Below are positions 8,316 through 18,116 of a stretch of 64,000 nt of DNA, piece by piece. Position numbers and translations under genes: made by a program. This DNA is from JBEOJY01 sp040275305. Lineage in GTDB: Bacteria; Pseudomonadota; Alphaproteobacteria; UBA9219. Within the stretch, counting starts at the first letter, position 1, and each line of letters starts with the position of its first letter. The DNA lies in the NCBI GenBank assembly GCA_040275305.1, contig JBEOJY010000010.1, positions 62,001-126,000 on the forward strand. Reading direction: 5' to 3'. The notes beneath the pieces were generated by a model. That model saw only the letters and a list, made by a program, of their open reading frames with translations. It had not been told where the DNA came from and did not search any database.

Positions 8316-8726
8316 TTAACCTCCCGCGACCAACCTGTCCACCAGCCCGACATCCGCCGGAGGCATCGGATAATCGCATAAGCGCTCCCGCGCGACCCAC
8401 GCCAGTTCCTGCGCCTCCAGCGCCTGCGGCTCGCCCCGCCACGCGCGGCAGAGATAAAGCGGCATCAACAGGTGAAACCCCTCGTAAGCGTGCGAGGCGA
8501 AAGTAAAAGCTTCCAAATCGCCCGCCATAACCTCGATCCCCAGCTCCTCGCGCAATTCGCGAACCAAAGCCGTTTCCGGCGTCTCGCCCTCATGAACCTT
8601 GCCGCCCGGAAACTCCCACAAACCCGCCATCGACTTGCCTTGAGGCCGCCGCGCGAGCAAAACCCGCCCCTGCATGTCCACCAAGGCCACCGCGACGACC
8701 AGCAAGAGATTGCAATCTTCCCCCAT
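8316..8726 (-). CDS. mutT: Nudix hydrolase, MutT-type 8-oxo-dGTP diphosphatase
   Basis: This 136-residue protein has a complete Nudix box (GX5EX7REUXEEXGU) at about residues 40-62, containing GKVHEGE and RELREELG, preceded by the MutT-typical LLARRPQGKSMAGLWEFPGG. MutT hydrolyses 8-oxo-dGTP and so prevents A:T to C:G transversions. The ATG at 8726 is preceded 4 bases away by GGGGG; a longer frame to 8858 would cross the yidC promoter region. It is divergent from yidC and upstream of the AbiEii-type gene, with 10 bp between coding regions. Confidence 0.9.
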   Translation of the reverse strand: MGEDCNLLLVVAVALVDMQGRVLLARRPQGKSMAGLWEFPGGKVHEGETPETALVRELREELGIEVMAGDLEAFTFASHAYEGFHLLMPLYLCRAWRGEPQALEAQELAWVARERLCDYPMPPADVGLVDRLVAGG

Positions 8727-8829
8727 TTTACCCCCTTCAAAGCCTACTTCCTTAAGCGGCCTATATCTGTTACCAGTCCCTGCGGGCAAGCGTCCCGCCA
8801 CAAACAACCAGACGTAAATGACCGGTGCG

Positions 8830-10572
8830 ATGAATAACAGCAACTTACCCTTGGCCATTGTCCTGTCGATAGCGATCTTGGTCGGCTTTCAGTTTTTCTA
8901 CGTCAAGCCGCAGCAGGACACGATCCAGCAACAAGCCCAAACCGAACGCCTGATCAAGCAAGTCGCCGCGCCGACCGCCGCCGCGACCTCCCCCGCGAGC
9001 TTGCGCGACCGCAGCCTCGTGCTGAAGGATTCCCCGCGCCTGCCCATCGCGACGCCGGAGCTGAACGGCTCCCTCAACCTGAAGGGCGCGCGCCTCGACG
9101 ACCTGTCCATGACCCGCCATAAGGCCAGCGTAGCCCCCGACGCGCCGCCCGTCGTTCTTCTCTCGCCCTCAGGTTCGGCCTCGCCGCACAAGGCCGCCTA
9201 TGCGGAATTCAGCTGGCTCGCCGAAGACGAATCGACCCCCTTGCCAACCTCGCAAAGCCTCTGGCGCGCCGACGGCAAAGAGCTCACACCCTCCCACCCA
9301 GTCAAGCTGATCTGGGCTAACGAGCAGGGACTCGTGTTTGAACGCGAAATCGCCGTGGACGACAAGGCCATGTTCACGATCACGGACCGCGTCCGCAATA
9401 CAGGGAAAACGGCGGTCAAGCTGTACCCCTTCGGCCTCGCAGCGAGGCAAGGCATCCCCGACGATCACGATAGCTCAAAAATCTCGCACGAAGGCCCGCT
9501 CGGAGTCCTCAACGGCGTGCTGAACGAACATGCCTACGACAAGATGCAAGAACTCAAGCGTCTGGCCGTGGAAAGCGAAGAAAGCGGCTGGGTCGGCATC
9601 GCGGCCAAATACTGGCTTGTCGCGCTGATCCCCCCGACGGACCAAAAACTGACGGCAAGTTTCGCTTACAACGCGAACGATCCTGTCGGAACGGACAACA
9701 ATACCGGCCATTATCAAGTCGATTTCCGAGGCCCGCCGATCACAATCGAACCCGGCGCAAGCGCCACCCGTTCCACGCGCCTTTTCGCCGGAGTCAAGAA
9801 CGCGGAATGGCTCGATTCCTATCGCGAAACTTTCGGCATCAAGAACTTCGACCGCGCCATCGATTATGGCCGCGTCTTCTGGCTCCCGATCTATTTTCTC
9901 GCCAAGCCCTTCCTCTACCTGCTTGACGGAATGGTCAAGATGTTCGGCAACATCGGCCTGGCGATTCTGGCGTTCACCGTGTTGCTCAAGCTCGTCACGC
10001 TGCCGCTCTCGCTCAAATCCTACCACTCGATGGCGCGCATGAAAGCGCTCCAGCCGGAAACCAAACGTCTGCAGGAACGCTTCGCCGACGACAAGCTGCG
10101 CCTCAACCAGGAACTCATGGAACTGTACAAGCGCGAACGCGTAAATCCCATGTCGGGCTGTCTTCCGGTTCTTGTCCAGATTCCCATCTTCTTCGCGCTC
10201 TACGCCGTGCTTAACGTCGATATCGCGATGCGTCAGGCGCCCTTCTATGGCTGGATCAAGGACATGTCGATGCCCGATCCGACCACCCTCTTCAACCTCT
10301 TCGGCCTTATCCCGTGGACCCCGCCGCAAGCCCTGCAAATCGGAGCCTGGCCACTGCTCATGGGCGCGACCATGTTTCTGCAACAGAAACTCTCGCCCCA
10401 GCCGCCCGACAAAACTCAGGCAAGAATATTTCTGCTCATGCCGATCCTGTTCACCTACATGTTCGCGCACATGCCGTCAGGACTCGTCATCTACTGGACT
10501 TGGAGCAACCTGCTCTCGATTGTCCAGCAATGGTTCATCATGCGCAAAGACGCGAAAGAGGCGAAGGGATAG
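8830..10572 (+). CDS. yidC: Membrane protein insertase YidC
   Basis: This 580-residue protein has an N-terminal membrane anchor (about 5-22), a large periplasmic domain typical of Gram-negative YidC (about 60-340), and the conserved C-terminal insertase region with five membrane helices (about 355-575), including the 60KD-IMP segments MSGCLPVLVQIPIFFALY and FLLMPILFTYMFAHMPSGLVIYW. YidC inserts membrane proteins alone or with SecYEG. An ATG 12 bp upstream (8818) is the alternative start. The usual neighbours rpmH, rnpA and yidD are absent; the gene stands alone between divergent mutT and a repeat. Family certain. Confidence 0.96.
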   Translation: MNNSNLPLAIVLSIAILVGFQFFYVKPQQDTIQQQAQTERLIKQVAAPTAAATSPASLRDRSLVLKDSPRLPIATPELNGSLNLKGARLDDLSMTRHKASVAPDAPPVVLLSPSGSASPHKAAYAEFSWLAEDESTPLPTSQSLWRADGKELTPSHPVKLIWANEQGLVFEREIAVDDKAMFTITDRVRNTGKTAVKLYPFGLAARQGIPDDHDSSKISHEGPLGVLNGVLNEHAYDKMQELKRLAVESEESGWVGIAAKYWLVALIPPTDQKLTASFAYNANDPVGTDNNTGHYQVDFRGPPITIEPGASATRSTRLFAGVKNAEWLDSYRETFGIKNFDRAIDYGRVFWLPIYFLAKPFLYLLDGMVKMFGNIGLAILAFTVLLKLVTLPLSLKSYHSMARMKALQPETKRLQERFADDKLRLNQELMELYKRERVNPMSGCLPVLVQIPIFFALYAVLNVDIAMRQAPFYGWIKDMSMPDPTTLFNLFGLIPWTPPQALQIGAWPLLMGATMFLQQKLSPQPPDKTQARIFLLMPILFTYMFAHMPSGLVIYWTWSNLLSIVQQWFIMRKDAKEAKG

Positions 10573-10668
10573 TCGTCAGGCGCAAACGCTTGCAGCAGAA
10601 TATCGCCGTCAAACCGTAACGACCAAGCTCTTCTTTGGCCTTACGAAGACGACCCTTGCAACAAGGAA

Positions 10669-10822
10669 CGTCATTGCGAGGAGCCTTCTTTAGGCGACGA
10701 CCTGTCCGTCATAGTTGCGTAGCAACGACGGCGGAAGCAATCCAGAGTCCTACAGCACTTTGCCTCCGACTCTGGATTGCCACGTTGCTTTCCGCCTTCG
10801 GCGGGAAGCTCCTCGCAATGAC
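10669..10822. repeat. Long palindromic intergenic repeat (ATTGCGAGGAG...CAATCCAGAGTC family)
   Basis: The sequence begins GTCATTGCGAGGAG, has CAATCCAGAGTC and its complement GACTCTGGATTG in the middle, and ends CTCCTCGCAATGAC, giving a nested inverted repeat of about 154 bp. Related copies lie at 36280-36372, 40635-40750 and, in part, 47675-47742. Similar ATTGCGAGGAG-type repeats are known from several bacterial genomes. It fills most of the 346-bp space between yidC and the acetyltransferase gene; no gene is seen there. Confidence 0.8.
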
Positions 10823-10918
10823 TCACGCAGGTCGTCCACACATGACGCTTGTGGCAACGTTTTCCTGAATCAGTCTTCCATAATGCTGCGGCATGCTTCC
10901 CCACCCCTTCCTTGGGAA

Positions 10919-11488
10919 TTACGAAGATACATTCTTCGTTCGCGCATAATCCTCGCGCCGCAAGACCCACCTCGTCTCCTCGGTGCGGCCCCACAGGTTG
11001 GGCTCGCTGACCGGATGCGCGCCAAGATACGCAAAGCCTGCCTTGCGCAAAACGTTCATAGAGGCCTTGTTATCGGGATGCGTGGTCGCCTTAACCTGAG
11101 CGACGTGCGAAGGCGCGAACGCGACCTTGATCGCCTCATCCAGCGCCTCGCTCATATAGCCAAGGCCCCAATAGGGTTTGCCAATCCAGTAACCGACCAC
11201 GGTTGTGCCCGGATCGGGGGTAGACGACCTCTCTCCCCTCACCCCTACGCCACCGATCAACGCGTTGGTGTCAGCCAGAGCGATGGCATAAAATCGCTCG
11301 CATCCTATCGTCCCTATCTCGCTTTGAAGCTTGGCGAAAAAGGCCTCCGAGTCCTGCAAGCCATAGGGATGCGGCACCACCGAAAGCCATTGAGATACGC
11401 TCCAATCGCCGACCAGCCTTGCATGTTGAAGCAAGTCGGGTCTTTCCAAATCGCGCAAAATCAGACGTTGTGTCGTGGCATGGATCAT
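10919..11488 (-). CDS. GNAT-family N-acetyltransferase (RimJ/RimL-like)
   Basis: This 189-residue protein has an Acetyltransf_3 fold: TQRLILRDL at the N-terminus, the central VVGYWIGKPYWGLGYMSEAL containing the acetyl-CoA-binding Q/RxxGxG/A-like turn (WGLGYM), and KASMNVLRKAGF, the conserved motif B end. RimJ/RimL-like members acetylate protein N-termini or small amines. The substrate cannot be predicted. The gene lies downstream of the prsA terminator and is read in the same direction, so it probably has its own promoter. A long open frame on the opposite strand is a shadow. Confidence 0.85.
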   Translation of the reverse strand: MIHATTQRLILRDLERPDLLQHARLVGDWSVSQWLSVVPHPYGLQDSEAFFAKLQSEIGTIGCERFYAIALADTNALIGGVGVRGERSSTPDPGTTVVGYWIGKPYWGLGYMSEALDEAIKVAFAPSHVAQVKATTHPDNKASMNVLRKAGFAYLGAHPVSEPNLWGRTEETRWVLRREDYARTKNVSS

Positions 11489-11517
11489 TCCACAAAGCTA
11501 TCAGCATTCCAAAACGC

Positions 11518-11548
11518 AAAAAAGCCCGGAACTTGCGCCCCGGGCTTT
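11518..11548 (-). terminator. Rho-independent terminator of the parvulin gene
   Basis: Read on the minus strand, AAAGCCCGG and CCGGGCTTT arms enclose a 10-base GC-rich loop and run into six T residues (A11518-A11523 on the plus strand). It lies just downstream of the peptidyl-prolyl isomerase gene. Confidence 0.85.
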
Positions 11549-11571
11549 CCTGTTTTTTCCAAAAAAAGAAC

Positions 11572-12471
11572 TTACGGCTTGGCCGAACTCGCCGCGCCCT
11601 TGGACTCTTCTGCCGTCTTCATCGGCGTGCCGTCAAGATTGAACTTCTCGATCTTAGCTTTGGCTTCCATGCCTTTAACAAGATCGTTGGTCAATTCCTG
11701 TCCCAGTTGGTTGGCAATCTGGTCATGCACTTCGGACATAGGCGGCGGTGAAGACTTCTTGCGCCCTTCGACCTTGATGATATGCCAGCCAAACTCGGTC
11801 TTAACCGGCTTGTCGCTCACATCGCCGTCCTTCATCCCGAACGCGGCCTCGGAGAAAGGCTTAACCATAGCCTCGCGCGCGAAGAAGCCAAGATCGCCGC
11901 CCTGTTTGGCCGACCCTGTGTCTTTCGACTTCTCCTCGGCCAGCTTAGCGAAATCTGCGCCACCCTTGATCTGCTTGACCAGCTCGTTGGCTTCCTCTTC
12001 GCTGCTCACCAAAATGTGGCGCGCCTTCACCTCGTCCTGCGGCTTGAATTTGGCAGCCAGCTCGTCATAGCGCTGCTTGACTTTGTCCTCGGTGATCTTG
12101 GGCTTCACCGTGCGATGAACATAGGTTTCGGCCACGATATGAGCCTCGGCATCCTTCATCTTATCCTTGACTTCTGGATCGTTCTGCAACTTCTGCGCAT
12201 AGCCCTGCGTCGCCACAAGCTTCGTCGCGATCATCTTCTGCAAAAGTTGGGGATATAACATCTGCGGAGGAACCTGCTGCGCCTGTGGCCCCAACAGTTG
12301 GATCTCACGAATCACATCGGAACGACGCATCTCCTCGCCATTGACGCGCGCGACGACAGGATCGCCGCCCGTCGCGCCCGCCGGAGCGCCGCCCGTCGCT
12401 GCCGCCATGGCAGAAAACGAAGCGCCGCTGAGCAATAACGCCGCAGTAGCCAACAATAAACGATTGCGCAT
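11572..12471 (-). CDS. Periplasmic parvulin-type peptidyl-prolyl isomerase (PrsA/SurA-like)
   Basis: This 299-residue exported foldase has a signal peptide (LLATAALLLSGASFSAMA, cut near residue 24), an N-terminal SurA-like helical region, and one PpiC rotamase domain (about 140-245) with the signatures ARHILV, GGDLGFF and GWHIIKVEGR. The C-terminal tail is Lys/Ala-rich. Such proteins assist folding of exported proteins. Placement beside and divergent from secA is usual in Alphaproteobacteria and fits a link to secretion. A clear terminator follows. Family certain. Confidence 0.9.
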   Translation of the reverse strand: MRNRLLLATAALLLSGASFSAMAAATGGAPAGATGGDPVVARVNGEEMRRSDVIREIQLLGPQAQQVPPQMLYPQLLQKMIATKLVATQGYAQKLQNDPEVKDKMKDAEAHIVAETYVHRTVKPKITEDKVKQRYDELAAKFKPQDEVKARHILVSSEEEANELVKQIKGGADFAKLAEEKSKDTGSAKQGGDLGFFAREAMVKPFSEAAFGMKDGDVSDKPVKTEFGWHIIKVEGRKKSSPPPMSEVHDQIANQLGQELTNDLVKGMEAKAKIEKFNLDGTPMKTAEESKGAASSAKP

Positions 12472-12649
12472 AATCTGGGTTCCTTCCGGTTCAAGAGTAA
12501 AGTTTAGAGGAGGGCGAGTGTCTATCGTGGACAGGTTTTAAGGCCCTCGATAAAGAACATCAAGCCTTCTGAATGCGGCAGGATTATGGTGCTGAACGAC
12601 CAACCTCCGTCACCGCAAACGCCACGCCAGATACAGCGGAAAATTCAAA

Positions 12650-12768
12650 CAAAAGGGGCCGCCGAAGGACGAACCCCTTCTCGATTTCAGGCCTTCTTCA
12701 TGCGCCGCTGTCTGCGTGAAGCCGCGCTGCCCAACCCCAATAATTCGGCGCCTAGCCAAGTCTAGCTG
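12650..12768 (-). ncRNA. Candidate small RNA between prsA and secA
   Basis: In the 494-bp prsA-secA gap the minus strand shows a plausible sigma-70 promoter: TTGACG (12797-12802) and TACCAT (12775-12780), 16 bp apart. About 120 bases on there is a stem AAGGGG/CCCCTT (12653-12679) followed by TTTTGTTT. The intervening sequence has no start codon with a credible frame; a 24-codon open stretch ends at a TGA near 12685 but a stop lies directly upstream. It does not match any RNA family I know, and the 6-bp terminator stem is modest, so this remains a candidate. The rest of the gap shows nothing else clear. Confidence 0.3.
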
Positions 12769-12965
12769 CTACTTATGGTAGCAAGGGAAAGAACGCCGTC
12801 AAGCCATTGTCAACCAAGAACTATCCAGATTGCCCCGCCTGAACGACAAGCTCGCCCAAAGACTTTCTTGCCCCCCGAAAACCAGCCCCGTTAATTTTTC
12901 TTGCTTTTTTGTCCATCCATAACCATCTAAAAGCCTTGCTAACATACGACCGCTAAGGAATATCG

Positions 12966-15740
12966 ATGATTACAGCTCTCGCCCGCAAAGTTTTCGGTTC
13001 CCACAACGACCGCATGCTGCACGCTCAGGATGCGCTTGTCGCGAAAATCAACGCGCTAGAACCTGCGACGGAAAAGCTTTCCGATGAAGACCTGAAGGCG
13101 CGCACAGAGCAGTTCCGCGCGCGCATCGCCAACGGCGAATCGCTGGACAACCTTCTGCCCGAAGCCTTCGCCACCGTCCGCGAAGCGGCCAGACGTGTGC
13201 TGGGACAAAGGCCCTTCGATGTGCAGCTACGCGGCGGCATCGTCTTGCATCAGGGCAAAATTGCGGAAATGAAAACCGGCGAAGGCAAAACCCTCGTCGC
13301 GACCTTGCCCGTCTACCTTAACGCGATCTCAGGCAAGGGCGTCCATGTCGTGACCGTCAACGACTATCTGGCCAAACGCGACAGCGAATGGATGGGGCAG
13401 ATCTATAACTTTCTTGGTCTAACGGTCGGCTGCATCGTGCATGGCCTCGACGACGACGAACGCCGCGAAGCCTACGCCGCCGACATCACCTACGGCACCA
13501 ACAACGAATTCGGCTTCGATTACCTGCGCGACAACATGAAATTCGCGCAAGAGGATCTGGCGCAACGCGCCTTCAACTACGCGATTGTCGACGAAGTTGA
13601 CAGCATTTTGATCGACGAAGCGCGCACGCCGTTGATTATCTCCGGCCCCGCCGAAGACTCTTCAGACCTCTATATGCGCGTCGATGTGCTGATTCCGCAG
13701 CTGGCCGAAAGCGACTACGAAAAGGATGAGAAAGCCCGCACGGCCGTCCTGACCGAGTCCGGCAACGAGACGATTGAGCGTCTGCTCGGCGAAGCAGGAT
13801 TGCTCACGCCCGGAGGCGGCCTTTACGACGCCCAGAACATTCAGGTCGTGCATCACGTCAACCAAGCGTTACGCGCGCACAAACTCTTCACGCGCGACGT
13901 GGATTACATGGTGCGCAACGGTCATGTTGTCATCATTGACGAATTCACCGGCCGCGCCATGGAAGGCCGCCGATACTCCGACGGTCTGCATCAGGCGCTT
14001 GAGGCCAAGGAGCATGTCGAAATCCAACGAGAAAACCAGACCCTCGCCACGATCACGTTCCAGAACTACTTCCGCCTCTATCCGAAGCTCGCGGGCATGA
14101 CCGGCACCGCGCTGACCGAAGCTGCGGAATTCGCGGAAATCTACGGCCTCGAAGTCGTCGAAATTCCGACCAACGTGCCCGTCAGCCGCGACGACATGAA
14201 CGACGAAGTTTATGGCACGATGGCCGAAAAAATTGGCGCTATCATCGCGCGCATCAAGGATTGCCGCGAGCGTGGCCAGCCTGTGCTCGTCGGGACCGTG
14301 TCGATCGAGAAGTCGGAACTGCTTGCGGCGGAACTGAAGAAAAAAGGCATCCCGCACAACGTGCTCAACGCGCGCTATCACGAGCACGAAGCTTTCATCA
14401 TCGCGCAGGCTGGGCGCCCCGGCGGCGTGACCATCGCGACCAACATGGCGGGACGCGGCACCGACATCAAGCTGGGCGGCAGCTTCGAAATGCGCGTGGC
14501 GCAAGAGCTGAAGGACATCACGGATGAAAACGAACGCGCGCGCCGCGAAGAGCAAATCCGCGAAGAAATCAAGATAGCCAGCGAAGAAGCGAAAAAGGCG
14601 GGCGGTCTGTTCGTCATCGGCACCGAACGCCATGAATCGCGCCGCATCGACAACCAGCTGCGCGGACGCTCAGGGCGTCAAGGCGACCCCGGCGCGTCGA
14701 TCTTCTACCTCTCGCTCGAAGACGATCTCATGCGCATCTTCGGAGCGCACAACCAAACGCAAGCGATTTTGGCCAAACTGGGCCTGCGCGACGGCGAAAA
14801 AATCGCGCACCCGTGGATCACCACCGCGCTCGCCAAAGCGCAACAGAAAGTCGAAGCGCGCAACTTCGATATTCGCAAGAACCTGCTGAAGTTCGACAAC
14901 ATTATGAACAACCAGCGCAAGGTGATCTACGAGCAGCGCCGCGAATTCATGGCCGCGAACGACGTGTCGGCGACGATCAAGGAGCTGCGCAGCGAAGTCA
15001 TCCACAACCTCGTGGCCAAGGCGATCCCGCCGCATTCCTATGCTGAACAATGGGATTTGCAGGGATTGCAGGAACGGATCAAGGAAATCCTCGCGCTCGA
15101 CCTGCCCATCGTGGAATGGGGGGCACAGAATGGCATCGCCGAGGAAGAAATCGAACAACGTATCGTAAAGGCCACCGAAGAGAAAGTCGCGGAAAAAACC
15201 TCGATCCTCAACGATGAAGCCCTGCGCCGCGCGGAAAAAGCCGCGCTTCTTGGCGTGCTCGACCAATCGTGGAAAGATCACTTGCTCGCGCTCGACCAGT
15301 TGCGGCAAGGCATCCATCTGCGTGGCTACGGCCAGCGCGATCCGCTGAACGAATACAGCAACGAAGCCTTCGGCCTCTACCAGATCATGCTCGCCACTGT
15401 GCGCGAGCAGGTGACGAAATCGCTGATGCATACCGAAATGGGCCTGCCGTCGTTGGAAGAGATCATGGAGCGCCGCCGCGCCGCGATGATGCAGGAACTG
15501 CACGCGCAAGCCCCCGACGCGCTCGGAGAAAACGGCCCCATCCCCGACGGCCCCTTGCCCGAAGGCATGGTTATGCGTCGTCGTGGCGAAGCTAGTGGCC
15601 GCCCCATGCAGCAAGTCCCAGTCGTCCATCACGAGTTCGACCAAAACAACCCGGAGACATGGAGCCAAACGCCTCGCAATGCTCCCTGCCCCTGCGGCTC
15701 CGGCAAGAAGTACAAGCACTGCCACGGCGCGACGGGGTAA
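12966..15740 (+). CDS. secA: Preprotein translocase ATPase SecA
   Basis: The 924-residue motor drives preproteins through SecYEG. It has the DEAD-type motifs KTGEGKT (Walker A, near residue 105) and [20 protein letters not shown] (Walker B region), the preprotein cross-linking domain, the second helicase lobe with [10 protein letters not shown] and [11 protein letters not shown], the helical scaffold/wing region ([17 protein letters not shown]), and a C-terminal zinc SEC-C motif, [13 protein letters not shown], that binds SecB. TAAGGA lies 6 bases before the ATG. It stands alone, divergent from prsA. Family certain. Confidence 0.98.
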   Translation: MITALARKVFGSHNDRMLHAQDALVAKINALEPATEKLSDEDLKARTEQFRARIANGESLDNLLPEAFATVREAARRVLGQRPFDVQLRGGIVLHQGKIAEMKTGEGKTLVATLPVYLNAISGKGVHVVTVNDYLAKRDSEWMGQIYNFLGLTVGCIVHGLDDDERREAYAADITYGTNNEFGFDYLRDNMKFAQEDLAQRAFNYAIVDEVDSILIDEARTPLIISGPAEDSSDLYMRVDVLIPQLAESDYEKDEKARTAVLTESGNETIERLLGEAGLLTPGGGLYDAQNIQVVHHVNQALRAHKLFTRDVDYMVRNGHVVIIDEFTGRAMEGRRYSDGLHQALEAKEHVEIQRENQTLATITFQNYFRLYPKLAGMTGTALTEAAEFAEIYGLEVVEIPTNVPVSRDDMNDEVYGTMAEKIGAIIARIKDCRERGQPVLVGTVSIEKSELLAAELKKKGIPHNVLNARYHEHEAFIIAQAGRPGGVTIATNMAGRGTDIKLGGSFEMRVAQELKDITDENERARREEQIREEIKIASEEAKKAGGLFVIGTERHESRRIDNQLRGRSGRQGDPGASIFYLSLEDDLMRIFGAHNQTQAILAKLGLRDGEKIAHPWITTALAKAQQKVEARNFDIRKNLLKFDNIMNNQRKVIYEQRREFMAANDVSATIKELRSEVIHNLVAKAIPPHSYAEQWDLQGLQERIKEILALDLPIVEWGAQNGIAEEEIEQRIVKATEEKVAEKTSILNDEALRRAEKAALLGVLDQSWKDHLLALDQLRQGIHLRGYGQRDPLNEYSNEAFGLYQIMLATVREQVTKSLMHTEMGLPSLEEIMERRRAAMMQELHAQAPDALGENGPIPDGPLPEGMVMRRRGEASGRPMQQVPVVHHEFDQNNPETWSQTPRNAPCPCGSGKKYKHCHGATG

Positions 15741-15975
15741 GCGATCATCCGGATCGAAAATTGCTGGGTAAGCGGGGGTGGCCAATGCGCGAACAATCAC
15801 TTCCTTTGCGGAGGCTTGCGCGTTCAAAGCGCAACGAAAAGACAGTCCATTCCCATGATTAAGGCGCATGAAAATAATGGACGCCAAGAAATTTATTGCT
15901 CTAATGACACAAAAATCATAATAGCTGCCAACCTAATACAAGAAAAAGAACCATAATCAGCTGAATGATTACGAA

Positions 15976-16770
15976 ATGCGGAATGCATGCTCAAGAATCG
16001 CGCAGGCGACAACTAGCGCCTTCAAAAGCGCAGGAACATTTTTCTTGGTCGGCAATATGCTGATTAACCGGGAGCATCATCCCGATATCGCGACAGCCTA
16101 CGGCATCGGGCTGGCCGCGCATATTCTGGCGAAAATCGGCGCCAGCAACCGCCCGGACAACCACATGCTCCAATTTGCGGCCAGTCCTCCCGGCTGTCTG
16201 GCCATGAATGCCGGACTGACTCTCAGCGCAGGCTTCTACGCGCATGCAACCGGAGGCCCAACACTGCTTGCGTCTGCCATGGTCTGTTTTGGAACGGCCA
16301 ATGGAGTCCAATCGGCGATTTTCGGAAATGTCCTAAAGCTCAAAGACAACGCCAGAAACTTCGCGCTCACCGCCTGCGAACTCTGCATGACGGGAGGCTT
16401 TGCCTGCCTGCTCGCCTATTCCGGCGCGCCGACATGGGAAGTTGGCGCCGGCATCATGACGAACGTGGCTATGGTGGCCGCCCGAACCAAACAATGCGGC
16501 CTGAACCTGAATATCCACCCCGATCTTCTCTATGCGGACATGCTCGCAATGGCGGGAATAACCGCATATGAAGCCGTGGCCTCCGGACATCCTTGGGTCG
16601 CCGCATCGCGTGGAATGGCCGCGATAGCCCTCACCATGCTCGCCGGAGATCGCGCGACAAGCATGAACATGCGTTCCTATTTAGACGTGAGACAACTACC
16701 TGAAAATGTAAAAGACTTAAAAGCTTATGTCTCCAGACGCTGGCTCCCCTCTGTCGCCGCGCCGAAATAA
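15976..16770 (+). CDS. Hypothetical polytopic membrane protein
   Basis: This 264-residue protein is rich in Ala, Gly and Met and has about six or seven moderately hydrophobic segments (for example about 15-30, 38-55, 72-92, 98-118, 130-150, 158-172 and 215-230). It has no signal peptide of the standard kind and no motif I recognise; the many Cys and Met are notable. It starts 235 bp after secA in an A+T-richer stretch and ends 12 bp before the convergent rluB stop. An internal ATG at 16057 is an alternative start. Function unknown. Confidence 0.55.
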   Translation: MRNACSRIAQATTSAFKSAGTFFLVGNMLINREHHPDIATAYGIGLAAHILAKIGASNRPDNHMLQFAASPPGCLAMNAGLTLSAGFYAHATGGPTLLASAMVCFGTANGVQSAIFGNVLKLKDNARNFALTACELCMTGGFACLLAYSGAPTWEVGAGIMTNVAMVAARTKQCGLNLNIHPDLLYADMLAMAGITAYEAVASGHPWVAASRGMAAIALTMLAGDRATSMNMRSYLDVRQLPENVKDLKAYVSRRWLPSVAAPK

Positions 16771-16782
16771 CGCACAGCGCCC

Positions 16783-17583
16783 TTATTTGCCCTCGAAATA
16801 CCCGCCCAGCGAAGCGCGGAGAATTCTGTGCGGAACTTCCTCGACCCCGCCGCGCGAAAGCTTGCCGAGCTGGAACGGCCCGAACGACACGCGGATCAGG
16901 CGCGTAACGGTAAGCCCAAGATGCTCCATAACCTTGCGCACTTCACGGTTCTTGCCCTCGCGAATGCTGACCGATAGCCAGACATTCGCGGGATCGGGAC
17001 GTTCCGCTCCATCCTCGCTGGCAATCCGCGCAGGCCTCGCCTCGACCTCGACCTTCATCGGCTCGTAATGGATACCGGAAATCGTGACGCCTTCCGCCAG
17101 CGCCTTAAGCTTCCGGGGATCAGGCCGCCCATGCACCCTCGCGCGGTAATGCCTCAACCACGCATTGGACGGAAGCTCCAAATGCCGCGCCAACCCGCCG
17201 TCATTGGTGAGCAGCAACAGCCCCTCGGTCGTGAAGTCAAGCCGCCCCACCGTGACCACGCGCGGCATTTCTGGCGGCAACTTTTCGAACACCGTCGGAC
17301 GCCCCTGCGGATCGCGGTTGGTCGTGATAACGCCAGAAGGCTTGTGATAGCGCCACAGCTTCGGTTCCTCCGGAGCCTCCACAAGAACGCGATCCACCTC
17401 GATGCGGCTTGCCTCCGTCACGTTGAACGCCGGAGAGCCCAAAACCTTGCCGTCCACCCGCACGCGCCCATCCGCGATCAGCTTTTCGGCGTCGCGCCGC
17501 GAGCAAATCCCAGCCCGCGCAAGCCTCTTCGCGATACGCTCGCCTTTAGGCGTCTCGGCCTTCTCTGTATCGTCCTGCGCCAC
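16783..17583 (-). CDS. rluB: 23S rRNA pseudouridine synthase RluB-like
   Basis: This 266-residue protein has an N-terminal S4 RNA-binding domain (about 15-65, [17 protein letters not shown]) and an RsuA/RluB-type catalytic domain. The motif [17 protein letters not shown] supplies the catalytic Asp (GRLD). RluB forms pseudouridine 2605 in helix 90-92 of 23S rRNA in E. coli; RluE/RluF/RsuA are close relatives, so exact site specificity is inferred. It is divergent from tadA with a 43-bp space, an arrangement common in Alphaproteobacteria. Confidence 0.88.
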   Translation of the reverse strand: MAQDDTEKAETPKGERIAKRLARAGICSRRDAEKLIADGRVRVDGKVLGSPAFNVTEASRIEVDRVLVEAPEEPKLWRYHKPSGVITTNRDPQGRPTVFEKLPPEMPRVVTVGRLDFTTEGLLLLTNDGGLARHLELPSNAWLRHYRARVHGRPDPRKLKALAEGVTISGIHYEPMKVEVEARPARIASEDGAERPDPANVWLSVSIREGKNREVRKVMEHLGLTVTRLIRVSFGPFQLGKLSRGGVEEVPHRILRASLGGYFEGK

Positions 17584-17626
17584 AAGCCCCCCAATCCCTT
17601 GCCATAATCATACCAAATTACGCATA

Positions 17627-18103
17627 ATGCCCGCCATGACAAACTTCATGGAACTGGCCTTCTCGCAAGCCGAAGCCGCAAGCGCGCGCGGAGAAGTCCC
17701 CGTGGGCGCGGTGCTTGTCGCCGCAAACGGAGAAATCCTCGCCCGCGCGGGCAACCACGCCGAAGAACTCAGCGACCCCACCGCCCATGCCGAAATGCTC
17801 GTCCTCCGCGAAACCTGCCACAAGCTCGCCTCGCCACGCCTGCCCGATTGCGATCTCTATGTGACGCTGGAGCCTTGCGCCATGTGCGCCGCCGCCATCA
17901 GCTTCGCCCGTATCCGGCGCGTGATCTACGCGGCCTACGACCCCAAAGGCGGCGCCATCGACCACGGCCCCCGCTTCTTCGAGCAACCCACCTGCCACCA
18001 CGCCCCCGAAACCCTCGGCGGCCTCTCCCCCGCCGACGAATGCCGCAGCGCGGAGATGCTCAAACGGTTCTTTGAGGGGAAAAGGCGCAACGCCGCCCCC
18101 TAA
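17627..18103 (+). CDS. tadA: tRNA-specific adenosine deaminase TadA
   Basis: This 158-residue zinc deaminase converts A34 to inosine in tRNA-Arg(ACG). It shows PVGAVLV, the catalytic HAEM (His zinc ligand and proton-shuttle Glu), and TLEPCAMCAAAI, which holds the two Cys zinc ligands. The C-terminal part carries the short helix with FF typical of TadA. Start may be the ATG at 17627 or 17636; the open frame extends far upstream but that part overlaps rluB antisense. It is divergent from rluB. Confidence 0.93.
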   Translation: MPAMTNFMELAFSQAEAASARGEVPVGAVLVAANGEILARAGNHAEELSDPTAHAEMLVLRETCHKLASPRLPDCDLYVTLEPCAMCAAAISFARIRRVIYAAYDPKGGAIDHGPRFFEQPTCHHAPETLGGLSPADECRSAEMLKRFFEGKRRNAAP

Positions 18104-18116
18104 CTGATCACAGAAA

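Noticed and set aside
10715..12070. A 451-residue open frame on the plus strand
   Set aside because: It is antisense to the acetyltransferase and parvulin genes, starts in a repeat, and has the Arg/Pro-rich composition of a shadow frame.
14670..15887. A 405-residue open frame on the minus strand
   Set aside because: It is antisense to secA and shows no family features.
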